Shown one piece after another: positions 37,203 to 46,381 of a DNA stretch of 64,000 nucleotides. The translations under genes were made by a program, and so were the position numbers. Below the pieces are notes generated by a model that searched no databases, was not told the DNA's origin, and saw only the letters and a list, made by a program, of their open reading frames with translations. The DNA lies in contig NHNK02000009.1 of the NCBI GenBank assembly GCA_002173415.2, forward strand, positions 1 to 64,000. The letters are read 5' to 3'. Source of the stretch: Marinomonas agarivorans. Lineage in GTDB: Bacteria > Pseudomonadota > Gammaproteobacteria > Pseudomonadales > Marinomonadaceae. How positions within the stretch are numbered: position 1 is the stretch's first letter; every line of letters begins with the position of its first letter.

Positions 37203-38303
37203 CTATTGATTTTGATAAAAGGCTTCAACAACATCACCTTCTTTAGTGAATCCTTGCCCAACAGTGATTAAGTTCACGTTAGGAGGCAAACCATCTACCC
37301 ACACCTGACCTCGTTCAGACTTTAAAACCTCAACAGGGGAAATAACAACCTCATTATTAAGATTGAGGGTTTTCACAGCCGTTCTGCCATCGTCATCTAA
37401 TGTTAATAATGCGGCAGAAAATGAATGAGCTTTCCGATCTGGAAGTGCTAGTGTGACATGGGCTGTAATGCCTGCAGGAATGCGATTATTTTCGTTAGGC
37501 ACTTCTATTTCAACGAGAATAGAGCGTGTGCCGGAGTCTGCAACAGAACTAATGTATTTGATCTTACCATCCGCAGACTCGCCTGTACTTAATTCAATGT
37601 GGGCTGGTAAACCTTCTTTCACTAACGGTAATTGCTTTTGAGGAATATTCACTTCAATCGATAACGGATTAATAGAGACAAATTCACCAACAACTTGGTT
37701 TTGAGGAATAAGTTGACCTTCCTCCACATCCAGTGTGTTTAAAACCCCAGAAAAAGGTGCCACCAGCTTGGCATTTTCTAAATCCACTTGGGAGGCTTTC
37801 AGACTAGCTTTTGCCGCAGCTAAATCTGCTTCTGCGCTGGCTTGGTTTACGGCGGAAGAATAATTTTGTTGTTGTAACTTAATTGCACCGTCCAATTGCA
37901 TCTGTCGTTGCTTCACTAATGCTTTTTCTTGAGCTATACGGGCTTCTAAGGTTCGTGTATCGATATTTAAAATTGGTAACCCTTGCTTAATGAACTGGCC
38001 TTTTTGTGTGTGTATTTTTTTAACCTTTCCTGCCAGTCCAGAAGTGAGAGTCAGTTCTTTGCTGGGCTGAGTGGTGCCCGATAGAGATAGAAAGTTTGAC
38101 ATGGTTGACTGAGAAACAGATTGCGCTTGTACCTGTTTCTTAATGACTTTCTCTGTTGATACTTTTGGCGCTAGTGCGGAAACGTCTGAACCTGGTTCTG
38201 AATGTTGTGTTTGGGTGATTTCATCCACTCCCATCATCCAAAAAACTGTGCCTGCCAATATAACGACGGCAGTAATCGGGCCGACCTTGCTTTTTAAATC
38301 CAT
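37203..38303 (-). CDS. RND efflux periplasmic adaptor (membrane fusion protein)
   Basis: 366 aa. One N-terminal membrane anchor (about 8-25), then a half lipoyl domain (GLAGKVKKIHTQKGQFIKQG), an alpha-helical hairpin (about 110-160), the second half (LVAPFSGVLNTLDVEEGQLI) and a beta-barrel region with HIELSTGESADGKIKYIS. The start at 38303 has GGAG six bases upstream; an upstream in-frame Met at 38384 would add a non-conserved tail. First gene of the pump operon, divergent from uup. Confidence 0.88.
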   Translation of the reverse strand: MDLKSKVGPITAVVILAGTVFWMMGVDEITQTQHSEPGSDVSALAPKVSTEKVIKKQVQAQSVSQSTMSNFLSLSGTTQPSKELTLTSGLAGKVKKIHTQKGQFIKQGLPILNIDTRTLEARIAQEKALVKQRQMQLDGAIKLQQQNYSSAVNQASAEADLAAAKASLKASQVDLENAKLVAPFSGVLNTLDVEEGQLIPQNQVVGEFVSINPLSIEVNIPQKQLPLVKEGLPAHIELSTGESADGKIKYISSVADSGTRSILVEIEVPNENNRIPAGITAHVTLALPDRKAHSFSAALLTLDDDGRTAVKTLNLNNEVVISPVEVLKSERGQVWVDGLPPNVNLITVGQGFTKEGDVVEAFYQNQ

Positions 38304-38569
38304 TGAGAACTCCACGTTCTGTCTATGTGCGTTTATTGATTGATAATTATTATTAAGAGATCTGAAAGTTCCTATATTTACCATATAGTCTTATCAGGTA
38401 TAAAGGGTTTGAACGAGCAATAGAACAATATTGCACATATTTACTTATTTTTGTTGGTTGAATAGTAAATGCGCATGAATCTGTGACTATTTTTTCTGTC
38501 TATTGCGTCTTTCATTTCGTTAGGTGCTAGTATAGCGATCTTATTTTTAACAACCAAATTTAAGTCGTT

Positions 38570-40468
38570 ATGAATTTATTGTCTCTTGAGCAAGTAAGTG
38601 TTGCCTTCGGTCACCACCCTTTACTATCTTCTATCAGTGTTACCGCAGAGCAAGGTGAAAAAATTGCTATCATAGGTCGAAATGGCACAGGAAAATCCAC
38701 TTTTTTAAAAGTGATCACCGGTGAACTCATTCCAGATGAAGGTGTAGTCAGAACAAGTGGCGGCACAAAAGTAGCGCAGCTACCACAAGAATTACCACCA
38801 GCGGATGGTAAGACAGTTAAACAAGTAGTCAGTGAAGGGCGTAAAAAAGAATATGAGTTACTAACCCGTTACTATGCACTACTAGAAGATGACACAACTG
38901 ACCATTCTGATGAATTACTTTCTATTCAACATAAACTTGATGATCATCAAGGTTGGGACTTAGAACAAAAAGTTGCACAGATTATTCAACGTCTGCAATT
39001 ACCGGAGAATGCTAAAATGGCAGATCTGTCTGGTGGTTGGCGCAGGCGCGTTATTTTAGCTCAAGCTTTGCTGTCAGAGCCTGATATCTTATTGCTTGAC
39101 GAGCCAACTAACCATTTAGATGTGCCGACCATAGAGTGGATGGAAAAACAACTTCAACAATTTCGAGGGCTAATTCTATTTATTACTCACGATCGCCGTT
39201 TTTTAGAACAATTAGCAACTCGTATTATTGAATTAGATAGAGGGAATTTAACCTCTTTTAACGGTTCGTTATCGGCCTTTTTAGAGTTTAAAAATAAACA
39301 ACTGGAGGAAGAGGAAAGAGCAAACGCTTTATTTGATAAAAAACTTGCTGAAGAAGAAGTCTGGATACGCCAAGGAATAAAAGCACGTAGAACCCGCAAT
39401 GAAGGTCGAGTTCGTGCGCTACAAGCATTACGTCGTGAACGATCAGAAAGAATTGAGCGTCAAGGCAATGTAAGAATGCAACTAGATAAAACCGAACAAT
39501 CAGGAAAACTAGTAGCTGAATTTAAACAGGTTGCTCATCATTTCGAAGACAAAGAAATTCTCAAACCAATGGATTTGTTGGTATCCAGAGGCGATAGAAT
39601 CGGTTTGATTGGTCCAAACGGTTGCGGCAAAAGTACTTTTTTAAAAATTTTATTAGGCCAATTAACGCCTAGTACAGGCAATGTTAGGCAGGGTACCAAA
39701 CTAAATATTGCTTACTTTGATCAACTTCGAGAGCAATTAGACCTCGAAAAATCGGTTGCCGAGAACGTCGGTGAAGGCAAAGACACAGTAGAAATTAATG
39801 GCCGTAGCAAACACATTATTGGCTATTTGAGCGACTTTCTTTTTTCACCTGAACGAGCAAGAACACCAGTTAAAGCTCTATCAGGTGGCGAACGCAATCG
39901 AGTGTTACTGGCAAAACTCTTTACCAAACCTGCCAACTTATTGGTTATGGACGAACCAACCAATGACCTTGATGTAGAAACACTGGAATTGTTAGAGGAA
40001 TTGTTATCGAGCTTTACCGGTACACTGCTTTTAGTTAGTCACGATAGGGCATTCCTAGACAATGTCGTCACCAGTGTTCTTGCTTTTGAAGGGCAGGGGG
40101 TTGTACGTGAATATGTAGGTGGTTACCAAGACTGGATACGTCAAGGTGGTACATTTAACTTTGAACCAGAAAGGCCAGAAACACTGCAAAAAACAGAAGT
40201 AACAGAAAAACAACCACCACCTAACAAAGTAACAAAAACAGTAAAAAAACTTAGCTATAAGTTGCAACGGGAGTTGGACTCCATGCCAGATCAAATAGCT
40301 CAGTTAGAAGAGCAACTTGCCTTATTGCAAGAAAAGACAAGTAAAGAAAACTTTTATCTTGGGGATCAAGCAGAAGTGCAGAAAACCCTTCTGACAATAA
40401 CAGAATTGGAAGCAACCTTAGAAACAGCAATGGAGCGTTGGATGGAGCTTGAAGAAATGCAGGATTAA
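38570..40468 (+). CDS. uup: ABC-F ATPase Uup
   Basis: 632 aa. Two ABC ATPase domains: Walker A GRNGTGKST near 36 and GPNGCGKST near 346; signatures LSGGWRRRVILAQALL and LSGGERNRVLLAKLF; Walker B LLLDEPTNHLD and LVMDEPTNDLD. A C-terminal coiled-coil domain (about 550-632) marks Uup among ABC-F proteins. There are no membrane segments. Uup acts on ribosomes and influences transposon excision and replication-related events in E. coli. Confidence 0.92.
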   Translation: MNLLSLEQVSVAFGHHPLLSSISVTAEQGEKIAIIGRNGTGKSTFLKVITGELIPDEGVVRTSGGTKVAQLPQELPPADGKTVKQVVSEGRKKEYELLTRYYALLEDDTTDHSDELLSIQHKLDDHQGWDLEQKVAQIIQRLQLPENAKMADLSGGWRRRVILAQALLSEPDILLLDEPTNHLDVPTIEWMEKQLQQFRGLILFITHDRRFLEQLATRIIELDRGNLTSFNGSLSAFLEFKNKQLEEEERANALFDKKLAEEEVWIRQGIKARRTRNEGRVRALQALRRERSERIERQGNVRMQLDKTEQSGKLVAEFKQVAHHFEDKEILKPMDLLVSRGDRIGLIGPNGCGKSTFLKILLGQLTPSTGNVRQGTKLNIAYFDQLREQLDLEKSVAENVGEGKDTVEINGRSKHIIGYLSDFLFSPERARTPVKALSGGERNRVLLAKLFTKPANLLVMDEPTNDLDVETLELLEELLSSFTGTLLLVSHDRAFLDNVVTSVLAFEGQGVVREYVGGYQDWIRQGGTFNFEPERPETLQKTEVTEKQPPPNKVTKTVKKLSYKLQRELDSMPDQIAQLEEQLALLQEKTSKENFYLGDQAEVQKTLLTITELEATLETAMERWMELEEMQD

Positions 40469-40524
40469 TCGTTGTCAGATTAAATTAAAGGCCGTACATC
40501 TTAAGAACATATTAAATAAAATGC

Positions 40525-40562
40525 GAGCTAGTGCATTCAATTGAATTACTATGCACTAGCTC
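40525..40562. terminator. Long-stem hairpin between uup and the cupin gene
   Basis: GAGCTAGTGCAT (40525-40536) pairs perfectly with ATGCACTAGCTC (40551-40562) around a 14-nt loop. T-rich stretches flank it on both sides. It sits between convergent genes and probably terminates both transcripts. Confidence 0.7.
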
Positions 40563-40571
40563 AAATTTGTT

Positions 40572-40937
40572 TTACACCCACACATCGTTTTCAGCAGTGA
40601 GTTCTGATGATGTTTCTCCAGTATTTTTGACCCCTCTAGGTTCGACAAACATAACCTTGCACTCTTCTTGGGCAAAAGGTTTATGTTCTACTCCTTTCGG
40701 TACGACAAACATTTCACCTTCATTAAGCAAGACGGTTTTATCCCTAAATTCAATTCCCATTGAACCTTCGATAACAATGAATACTTCGTCAGTGTCTTTG
40801 TGGTCATGCCAAACAAATTCGTTTTGTATTTTAGCCAGTTTAAATTGGTAGTCATTCATTTCCGCAATGACTCGTGGAGACCAATGTTCAGAGAACTTAC
40901 TAAATTTATCTTTAAAGTTAATCAACTCTTGCGTCAT
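40572..40937 (-). CDS. Small cupin-domain protein
   Basis: 121 aa. The single cupin barrel has [15 protein letters not shown] with the metal-binding His-x-His and Glu, and a second motif [19 protein letters not shown] with His. Such one-domain cupins bind sugars or metals or act as small isomerases; the specific function is unknown. It lies 36 bp downstream of the chemoreceptor gene on the same strand and could share its transcript. Confidence 0.8.
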   Translation of the reverse strand: MTQELINFKDKFSKFSEHWSPRVIAEMNDYQFKLAKIQNEFVWHDHKDTDEVFIVIEGSMGIEFRDKTVLLNEGEMFVVPKGVEHKPFAQEECKVMFVEPRGVKNTGETSSELTAENDVWV

Positions 40938-40973
40938 TATTGGGCCTCCATTATTAGGTTACAGATACTCTGT

Positions 40974-42659
40974 CTACTGCATTTTAAAATAAGCTATTTT
41001 ATCTGATAGCTGATTGGCAAGCTCAGCAACGGTGGTTGCATTATCATCTATGGTATGAATCGAGTGCGTTGTTTTCTTGGCTATCTCAGTAATATTAATA
41101 ACATTATTATTTACTTCGGATGTGACGCTAGATTGCTCTTCTGCCGTGGCAGAAATTCGATCGTTCATATCACGAATTTTGGCAACAGAGCTATTGATAT
41201 GTTGTAACGAGTTTTCTTCTTCTTTGACCGCTTCTACCACATCTTTAGAAATGGTGTGACTAGACTTCATAACCTTAACAGCACTATTAGTACCATCTTG
41301 TAGTGTGCTGATCATTTTTTCTATTTCTTGTGTGGCATTTTGAGTATTTTGTGCAAGCGTTCTGACTTCATCAGCAACAACGGCAAAACCTCGTCCTTGC
41401 TCACCGGCACGAGCGGCTTCGATAGCAGCATTTAATGCCAGTAAGTTTGTTTGTTCTGCAATACCTAGAATAACATTTAATATCTGACTGATATCGGCCG
41501 TGTGAGTTTCTAGTTGATAGATTGTATCGGAAGCCACATTGATTTGGTTTGCCAAGCTTTCAATTGAGCCAATAGTATTGCGAACAATATCATGACCTTC
41601 TTGCGTTGCCTGTTCAGCTTCTTGAGCTGCAGTACTGGCATCAGCCGTGGATTGTGAAACATGAATGGCCGTTGAGCGGATTTCTTCGATGGATTGAGAA
41701 ATTTGTGATGTTTCTCTTTGTTGGTCGTCAACCATTTGCGAGGAGCTTTTGGTTTCACTACTTAAATTATTTGCTGCTTGGGTTAATTTTTGGCTGGAGT
41801 GGGTTACATCATTAATAATGTTACTTAGCTGAATAACCAGTTTATCCATTGTTAACTCAAGTTTTAAAATTTCATTTCGTTTAACTCGGCTGTTTTTAGC
41901 GGCTGACTTGGTTGAGTGCGTTAGATCTCCTTGAGCAATCGCTTCTGCTCGCTGAACAACCTTTCTCAGTGGGCGAGTAATGTTAGAAATAATCATCAAA
42001 CTAAATGCCACACCTGCAACAATGGCAGCAATAGCAATAATCGTTGTTGCAATGAGATTCTGATTTAGTTTTTCTGTTTGCTGAATGTTAGCGTTATTAA
42101 CATAGATTTCGATAAGCTCTATGATAGTGCCCATGTTTTTACCGACCTCATCAAGGCTGGCTTTGGCTAATTTTCGGCTTTTATTTGCTTGAAAGGTTTT
42201 AAGCTTAATCCACCAATTGTAAGTTGTGTCACTGGCTTCAAGAAAGCTTTGTTGATTGGTTTTGAGTGTTTCTATCTCAGCAAGCAATTCTTCAAGACCA
42301 TCAACTTTTGGCATCGTACTGAGTAACTCTGTTACGGTTATGATGCTAAGCTTTAATTCTTCAGTATATTTTTTAAATTCTTCGGAAGATTTAACAATTT
42401 GTTCTGTACCATACCCACTTAATGACTTTGCAATAGAAAGTTGAAAGTAGCCTTTTTCAAATTCAACTGATTGCTGCAATAGCAACTGACGGCTTTTTTC
42501 TAAGTTTTGCATTAGATTTAAAGTTTGAGAAGAGAGCACCTTCAGTTCGTTAGTTGCATTTCTGCTCGAGAAAGCAGAATTAATGTTGAGAGCAATAACT
42601 AAAACTGAAAACAGAATTACTAGTGTCAAAATTTTAAATCGTACAGATAAATCGATCAT
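40974..42659 (-). CDS. Methyl-accepting chemotaxis protein
   Basis: 561 aa. Membrane helix 1 (about 10-30), a periplasmic all-helical sensor region of about 160 aa, membrane helix 2 (about 190-215), HAMP ([22 protein letters not shown]) and a long signalling coiled coil with the conserved tip [22 protein letters not shown]. The start at 42659 is preceded by AAGGA; a longer frame to 42704 would place a polar tail before the signal anchor. Ligand unknown. Confidence 0.9.
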   Translation of the reverse strand: MIDLSVRFKILTLVILFSVLVIALNINSAFSSRNATNELKVLSSQTLNLMQNLEKSRQLLLQQSVEFEKGYFQLSIAKSLSGYGTEQIVKSSEEFKKYTEELKLSIITVTELLSTMPKVDGLEELLAEIETLKTNQQSFLEASDTTYNWWIKLKTFQANKSRKLAKASLDEVGKNMGTIIELIEIYVNNANIQQTEKLNQNLIATTIIAIAAIVAGVAFSLMIISNITRPLRKVVQRAEAIAQGDLTHSTKSAAKNSRVKRNEILKLELTMDKLVIQLSNIINDVTHSSQKLTQAANNLSSETKSSSQMVDDQQRETSQISQSIEEIRSTAIHVSQSTADASTAAQEAEQATQEGHDIVRNTIGSIESLANQINVASDTIYQLETHTADISQILNVILGIAEQTNLLALNAAIEAARAGEQGRGFAVVADEVRTLAQNTQNATQEIEKMISTLQDGTNSAVKVMKSSHTISKDVVEAVKEEENSLQHINSSVAKIRDMNDRISATAEEQSSVTSEVNNNVINITEIAKKTTHSIHTIDDNATTVAELANQLSDKIAYFKMQ

Positions 42660-42783
42660 TTCATAATCCTTCCAAGAATTTTGTATACAAATATTTACAT
42701 ACAAGATTGCCTAAACAACTTCAGATATGCAACTTTTATGCACATAGGTGGTTTTTTAAAAATTACAATAGATAAAACCGGCT

Positions 42784-43194
42784 TTATGATTCTTGTGGCG
42801 ATGAATTGATTATTACCTGATCTTCTTTAACTTCAAAAAAGAAGCAATTACGACGATTTGTATGACAAGCCGCCCCAATTTGGTCAACTTGTAATAAAAT
42901 GCAGTCTCCATCACAGTCAAATGACATGGATACTAACTTTTGCAGATGACCGGAACTTTCACCTTTACGCCAATACGTCTGACGCGAGCGTGACCAATAG
43001 CAAACCTGTTCTGTTTTTAATGTTTCCCTTATAGAAGCTTCATTCATATAAGCCATCATTAAGACCTCGCCAGTATCATATTGTTGGGCAATGGCTGGAA
43101 TTAATTCCTGACTATCAACTTTTAATTTAGATAAAATAGTATCGATAGAAAGAAGGGTGTTTTCTGGTAGGTCTTCTAACTCTTTTAGACTCAT
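42784..43194 (-). CDS. hisI: Phosphoribosyl-AMP cyclohydrolase HisI
   Basis: 136 aa. It opens the adenine ring of PR-AMP in histidine synthesis. VLMMAYMNEAS, WSRSRQTYWRKGESSGH and the metal site CDGDCILLQV...CHTNRRNCFF match HisI. It is not fused to HisE. The start at 43194 follows AAGG; an upstream Met at 43242 is in frame but adds a non-conserved stretch. It is separate from any other his gene in the window. Confidence 0.94.
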   Translation of the reverse strand: MSLKELEDLPENTLLSIDTILSKLKVDSQELIPAIAQQYDTGEVLMMAYMNEASIRETLKTEQVCYWSRSRQTYWRKGESSGHLQKLVSMSFDCDGDCILLQVDQIGAACHTNRRNCFFFEVKEDQVIINSSPQES

Positions 43195-43256
43195 TACATT
43201 TAACCTTATCGAAATACAAAAATGTAAATAACTTTGAAGCATTAGAATACAGAATC

Positions 43257-43284
43257 TTGCGTATTCAAACCAGCTATGTATAAT
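43257..43284 (+). promoter_or_regulatory. Sigma-70 promoter of the 4.5S RNA gene
   Basis: TTGCGT (43257-43262) and a perfect TATAAT (43279-43284) are 16 bp apart. The expected transcription start near 43291 leaves about 20 nt of 5' leader before the mature RNA. In E. coli the 4.5S precursor has a similar leader that RNase P removes. Confidence 0.7.
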
Positions 43285-43311
43285 GCGCCTCCAAGGTTAT
43301 TCACCTGTAAT

Positions 43312-43424
43312 GGTACTTCTATTGGTTCTCTCGCAATGAGACAAGCGTGAATCTGGTCAGGTCCGGAAGGAAGCAGCCACAGCGCTTTATCATGTGCCGG
43401 GATGCGGCTAATAGAGGTGCCACC
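43312..43424 (+). ncRNA. ffs: Signal recognition particle 4.5S RNA
   Basis: The conserved SRP apical loop GGTCAGGTCCGGAAGGAAGC is present with the opposing GTGCCGGGATG arm, and TTGGTTCTCTCGCAA matches the E. coli 4.5S 5' region. The terminal helix is formed by GGTACTTCTATT (from 43312) and AATAGAGGTGCC (to 43421). The mature ends are inferred from pairing. The RNA binds Ffh and targets membrane proteins. A TTTT run follows. Confidence 0.93.
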
Positions 43425-43721
43425 TTTTATCTAGCTTTTCTAATATCTTCCATACTCTTTCTAATCTCCCATAAAAGCCATCACAGCACGTTCAACATAA
43501 GTTTTCTAAACCATTAAATGAAAAATTATGATATGCGTGAAACCTGTATTTCATTTCAATAGGTTGCACTTTTGTTTTGAACAAGATCAATATTTCTTAC
43601 GCAATACGAAATAGCAATATTGGAGATCAAGAGGTAGTATTTGTAACGAAAAGTTAATTTGACTCGCACAACAAGCAGGTTAATTAATATTTAATATGTA
43701 AAACAAACAGAGGAAGATAGA
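43425..43721. other. Upstream region of the NrtS-like gene
   Basis: About 300 bp between the 4.5S RNA and the next gene. Apart from the FNR-like box at 43577-43590 and an AT-rich leader, no further gene or structured RNA was recognised. Confidence 0.5.
43577..43590 (+). promoter_or_regulatory. FNR/Anr-like operator
   Basis: TTGAACAAGATCAA matches TTGAT-N4-ATCAA with a single mismatch. A class II promoter centred on it would start transcription near 43625, with CAATAT at 43615-43620 as a possible -10. The downstream gene is NrtS-like, for which anaerobic nitrate-linked control would make sense. Confidence 0.5.
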
Positions 43722-44351
43722 GTGTCAGCATCAAGCACAACAAGTATGGACTTTTCCTGGGGACGTTTACTGTTTTCAAAACAGCAAGTAAAACTGTCAT
43801 TAACCATTTCATTGATAGTTGGCAGTATATTAAATCTCATTAATCAAGGGCACTTGATATCAACACCAGCAGAAATTGATATTTTTAGGCTTCTGCTAAC
43901 GTATTGCGTACCTTATGGTGTATCGACTTACTCTGCTGCCATGTCCACTTTAAAGCAACGGAAAAATATCGGAAAAATTTGTGCAGATCATGAATTGAGT
44001 AGCGACGCTCTTATGAGTCAAATTGAGCAAAGTATTACGGATTTAAAAACAAGAGTTGCCAATGACGCCAACTTGCTACCAGAAAATTTTGCTGAGTTTG
44101 TTGAGCAATTTGAAGCTGTGTGCAAGCTAAACCCCAAATCTATGGCCAATCACTCAGAACAAGACCTTGATGAAATAAGAGACGTAATTAATTCGGGGGA
44201 TTTACCAAGTGCAATCGCACTTATTGAGGGCATTATTGACAGTTTTGTTCATAAACATAAACAGGTATTCTCACAACAGCAAGACGAGATTTTAATGTTA
44301 CAGAAGCAAAGAGAGCAGTTACTGCAAGCTATACAAAAGTTGGCGCACTAA
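43722..44351 (+). CDS. NrtS-like membrane domain with C-terminal coiled-coil extension
   Basis: 209 aa. The first 75 residues have two hydrophobic segments and strongly resemble NrtS, a small nitrate/nitrite transporter family (SLIVGSILNLINQG and LLTYCVPYGVSTYSA). NrtS proteins are usually only about 70-100 aa; this one continues with about 125 mostly helical, acidic residues ending in a Gln-rich coiled coil (QQDEILMLQKQREQLLQAIQK). The start is GTG with GAGGA upstream. Nitrate transport is inferred from the domain; the tail may be a cytoplasmic regulatory or assembly domain. Confidence 0.65.
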   Translation: MSASSTTSMDFSWGRLLFSKQQVKLSLTISLIVGSILNLINQGHLISTPAEIDIFRLLLTYCVPYGVSTYSAAMSTLKQRKNIGKICADHELSSDALMSQIEQSITDLKTRVANDANLLPENFAEFVEQFEAVCKLNPKSMANHSEQDLDEIRDVINSGDLPSAIALIEGIIDSFVHKHKQVFSQQQDEILMLQKQREQLLQAIQKLAH

Positions 44352-44413
44352 CTTATCTTAATCTGTTTTAAAGACGTCTAAATAATACATGTTTTGATTT
44401 AACGACGGTAAAC

Positions 44414-44451
44414 AAAAAGCGAATAAGCTCACTGAACTTATTCGCTTTTTT
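44414..44451 (+). terminator. Rho-independent terminator after the NrtS-like gene
   Basis: AAAAAGCGAATAAG and CTTATTCGCTTTTTT form a perfect stem (GC-containing core 44419-44427 with 44437-44445) followed by six T. It isolates the NrtS-like gene from chrA. Confidence 0.92.
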
Positions 44452-44533
44452 ATAAGCGCGTCTGTTCGTTTTCATTTTTTTGTCTTATCTTGTTGGCATT
44501 ATTATTACTGTCTTTATTCTTTTTAGGTTTGTC

Positions 44534-45745
44534 ATGCAGAATGTTACCAACATTTTTTTTATTTTCTTAAAATTGGGGCTAACGTCTTTTGGTGGTCCTG
44601 TTGCCCATTTAGCGTATTTTCGCCATGAGTTTGTTCAGCAAAGAAAGTGGTTTAGTGAGGAGGGCTATAGCAACATTGTTGCTTTATGCCAATTCTTACC
44701 AGGACCTGCAAGTAGTCAAGTAGGTATGATTGTTGGTCTGTCACAGGCTGGATATGGTGGTTTATTGGCAGCTTGGATTGGTTTCACCTTGCCTTCAGCG
44801 CTACTTTTAATGGCTTTTGCTATGAGCCTTAATTATTTCGAACAGGTAATTGGTGCAGGAGTATTGCATGGCTTAAAAATAGTGGCTTTAGTTGTGGTAA
44901 TTCAAGCTGTTTGGTCGATGGGGAAGAGCTTGTGTCCTGATCGACCTAGAATGTCATTAATGGCCGTTTCTGCTTGTGTTGTTTTGTTATTCCCTCTGGT
45001 AGGTACTCAAGTCGCCGTATTACTGTGCGCAGCAGTGATCGGTATGCTTTTATTCAGGGCCACATCTCAACCTCAAGAGATTGTAAGCATAACAACCTAC
45101 TTGCCTAACAAGCGGTTAGCAGTAATGAATTTAGTGCTGTTTGCTTCATTACTGGTTAGCTTGCCTTTTTTGGCTAATTGGTTCGATGATGATTTGTTAT
45201 CGTTGGCTGATATCTTCTATCGAGCAGGGGCACTGGTTTTTGGTGGCGGCCATGTTGTTTTACCTCTCCTACAAGCCGAGGTAGTTCCAGAATTGTTAAG
45301 TAATGAACGTTTCTTGGCAGGATATGGTGCTGCTCAGGCCGTCCCAGGGCCTTTGTTCACTTTTTCTGCGTTTTTAGGCAGTTCTATTGGCTCAGTGAGT
45401 GGTTCAGAAAGTTTGCAGGAGTCTGTCTGGCTTGGTGTGTTTTCTGTTGTTGTTATTTTCTTGCCTTCTTTCTTATTGGTAATGGGGGTTCTGCCTTTTT
45501 GGCAAACGGCACAGAAAAGCACAAAAATGCAATCTGCTTTACTTGGCGTCAACGCTGCTGTTGTAGGTATTTTATTAGCTGCATTATTCGACCCTATTTG
45601 GATAAACAGCATTCAGAAAGTAGAAGACTTTGTATTCGCTCTGGTTATTTTTACCATGCTATTTTTCTGGCGCTTACCAGTTTGGTTAGTGGTAGTTATT
45701 GGCGGTATTTTGGGAGGAATCGCTAACTTTATGGCTTTTGCCTAA
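44534..45745 (+). CDS. chrA: Chromate transporter ChrA family
   Basis: 403 aa. It has the duplicated CHR organisation: N half with FGGPVAHLAYFRHEFV and FLPGPASSQVG, C half with FGGGHVVLPLLQAEVVP and AVPGPLFTFSAF, and about ten to twelve hydrophobic segments in total. Family members export chromate, probably in exchange or with protons. The ATG at 44534 is chosen; a longer TTG frame from 44480 lacks a ribosome site. Chromate is the named substrate, but other oxyanions are possible. Confidence 0.9.
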   Translation: MQNVTNIFFIFLKLGLTSFGGPVAHLAYFRHEFVQQRKWFSEEGYSNIVALCQFLPGPASSQVGMIVGLSQAGYGGLLAAWIGFTLPSALLLMAFAMSLNYFEQVIGAGVLHGLKIVALVVVIQAVWSMGKSLCPDRPRMSLMAVSACVVLLFPLVGTQVAVLLCAAVIGMLLFRATSQPQEIVSITTYLPNKRLAVMNLVLFASLLVSLPFLANWFDDDLLSLADIFYRAGALVFGGGHVVLPLLQAEVVPELLSNERFLAGYGAAQAVPGPLFTFSAFLGSSIGSVSGSESLQESVWLGVFSVVVIFLPSFLLVMGVLPFWQTAQKSTKMQSALLGVNAAVVGILLAALFDPIWINSIQKVEDFVFALVIFTMLFFWRLPVWLVVVIGGILGGIANFMAFA

Positions 45746-45839
45746 TAAAGCAAAAGCCAGTCCGGTGAAAATAAATTTAAGCAACTCAAGCTTACTTTTT
45801 AATTTATCGATTATTTAATTTTCAACTTGGTGATCGCGC

Positions 45840-46355
45840 TCATTCAGTGAGGCTTTCTGGCATATCAATTAGGCCATGATCGTAGGCGATAGTTAGTAGG
45901 GCGGCGATCAGCTCATCAGGCGGCAAGGTATCGATGGCATACTCGTTATGGCGTAAACCTATCTCATGGGCCAAATCGATATCCTGTTCTGCAAACCATT
46001 GCCAGACAGAGACAATTTCAAAATTTGGGTATAAACCCTTAACATCATAAATACGCTCTACCATTTTACTTACAGATTCAACATCCAACGCTAACACTTG
46101 ATCTGTATCAAGCTCATTATTCCATTCGGCAAGAATGTCGCTTGCTTCATAGCCAAATTCGTACAGTTGCCCCTCGTCAATTGCGAGGTGATTACTTTCA
46201 ATTTGCGCGCTCTCTAGCCAATTATCATCTGGAATGACTAACACTTCTTTTATTTGTGCTTCTGGCGTCGACCAAGTAAGTAGTAACGGAAAGTCTGGTT
46301 CATCAATAGAGTTGGCGACACAAGTAAGGAATATAGGTAAACTTGTCATATACAT
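45840..46355 (-). CDS. Conserved-looking protein of unknown function
   Basis: 171 aa, acidic, no signal peptide or membrane segment. Family not recognised. Many Asp/Glu and Trp residues, a central AIDEGQLYEFGYEASDILAEW stretch and a helical C-terminus (DELIAALLTIAYDHGLIDM). The start can be the Met at 46355 or 46349. It is divergent from the M14 carboxypeptidase gene with only 26 bp between the chosen starts, so the two share a promoter region. Confidence 0.55.
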   Translation of the reverse strand: MYMTSLPIFLTCVANSIDEPDFPLLLTWSTPEAQIKEVLVIPDDNWLESAQIESNHLAIDEGQLYEFGYEASDILAEWNNELDTDQVLALDVESVSKMVERIYDVKGLYPNFEIVSVWQWFAEQDIDLAHEIGLRHNEYAIDTLPPDELIAALLTIAYDHGLIDMPESLTE

Positions 46356-46381
46356 TCACACCGGATATAGAGAATTACAGG

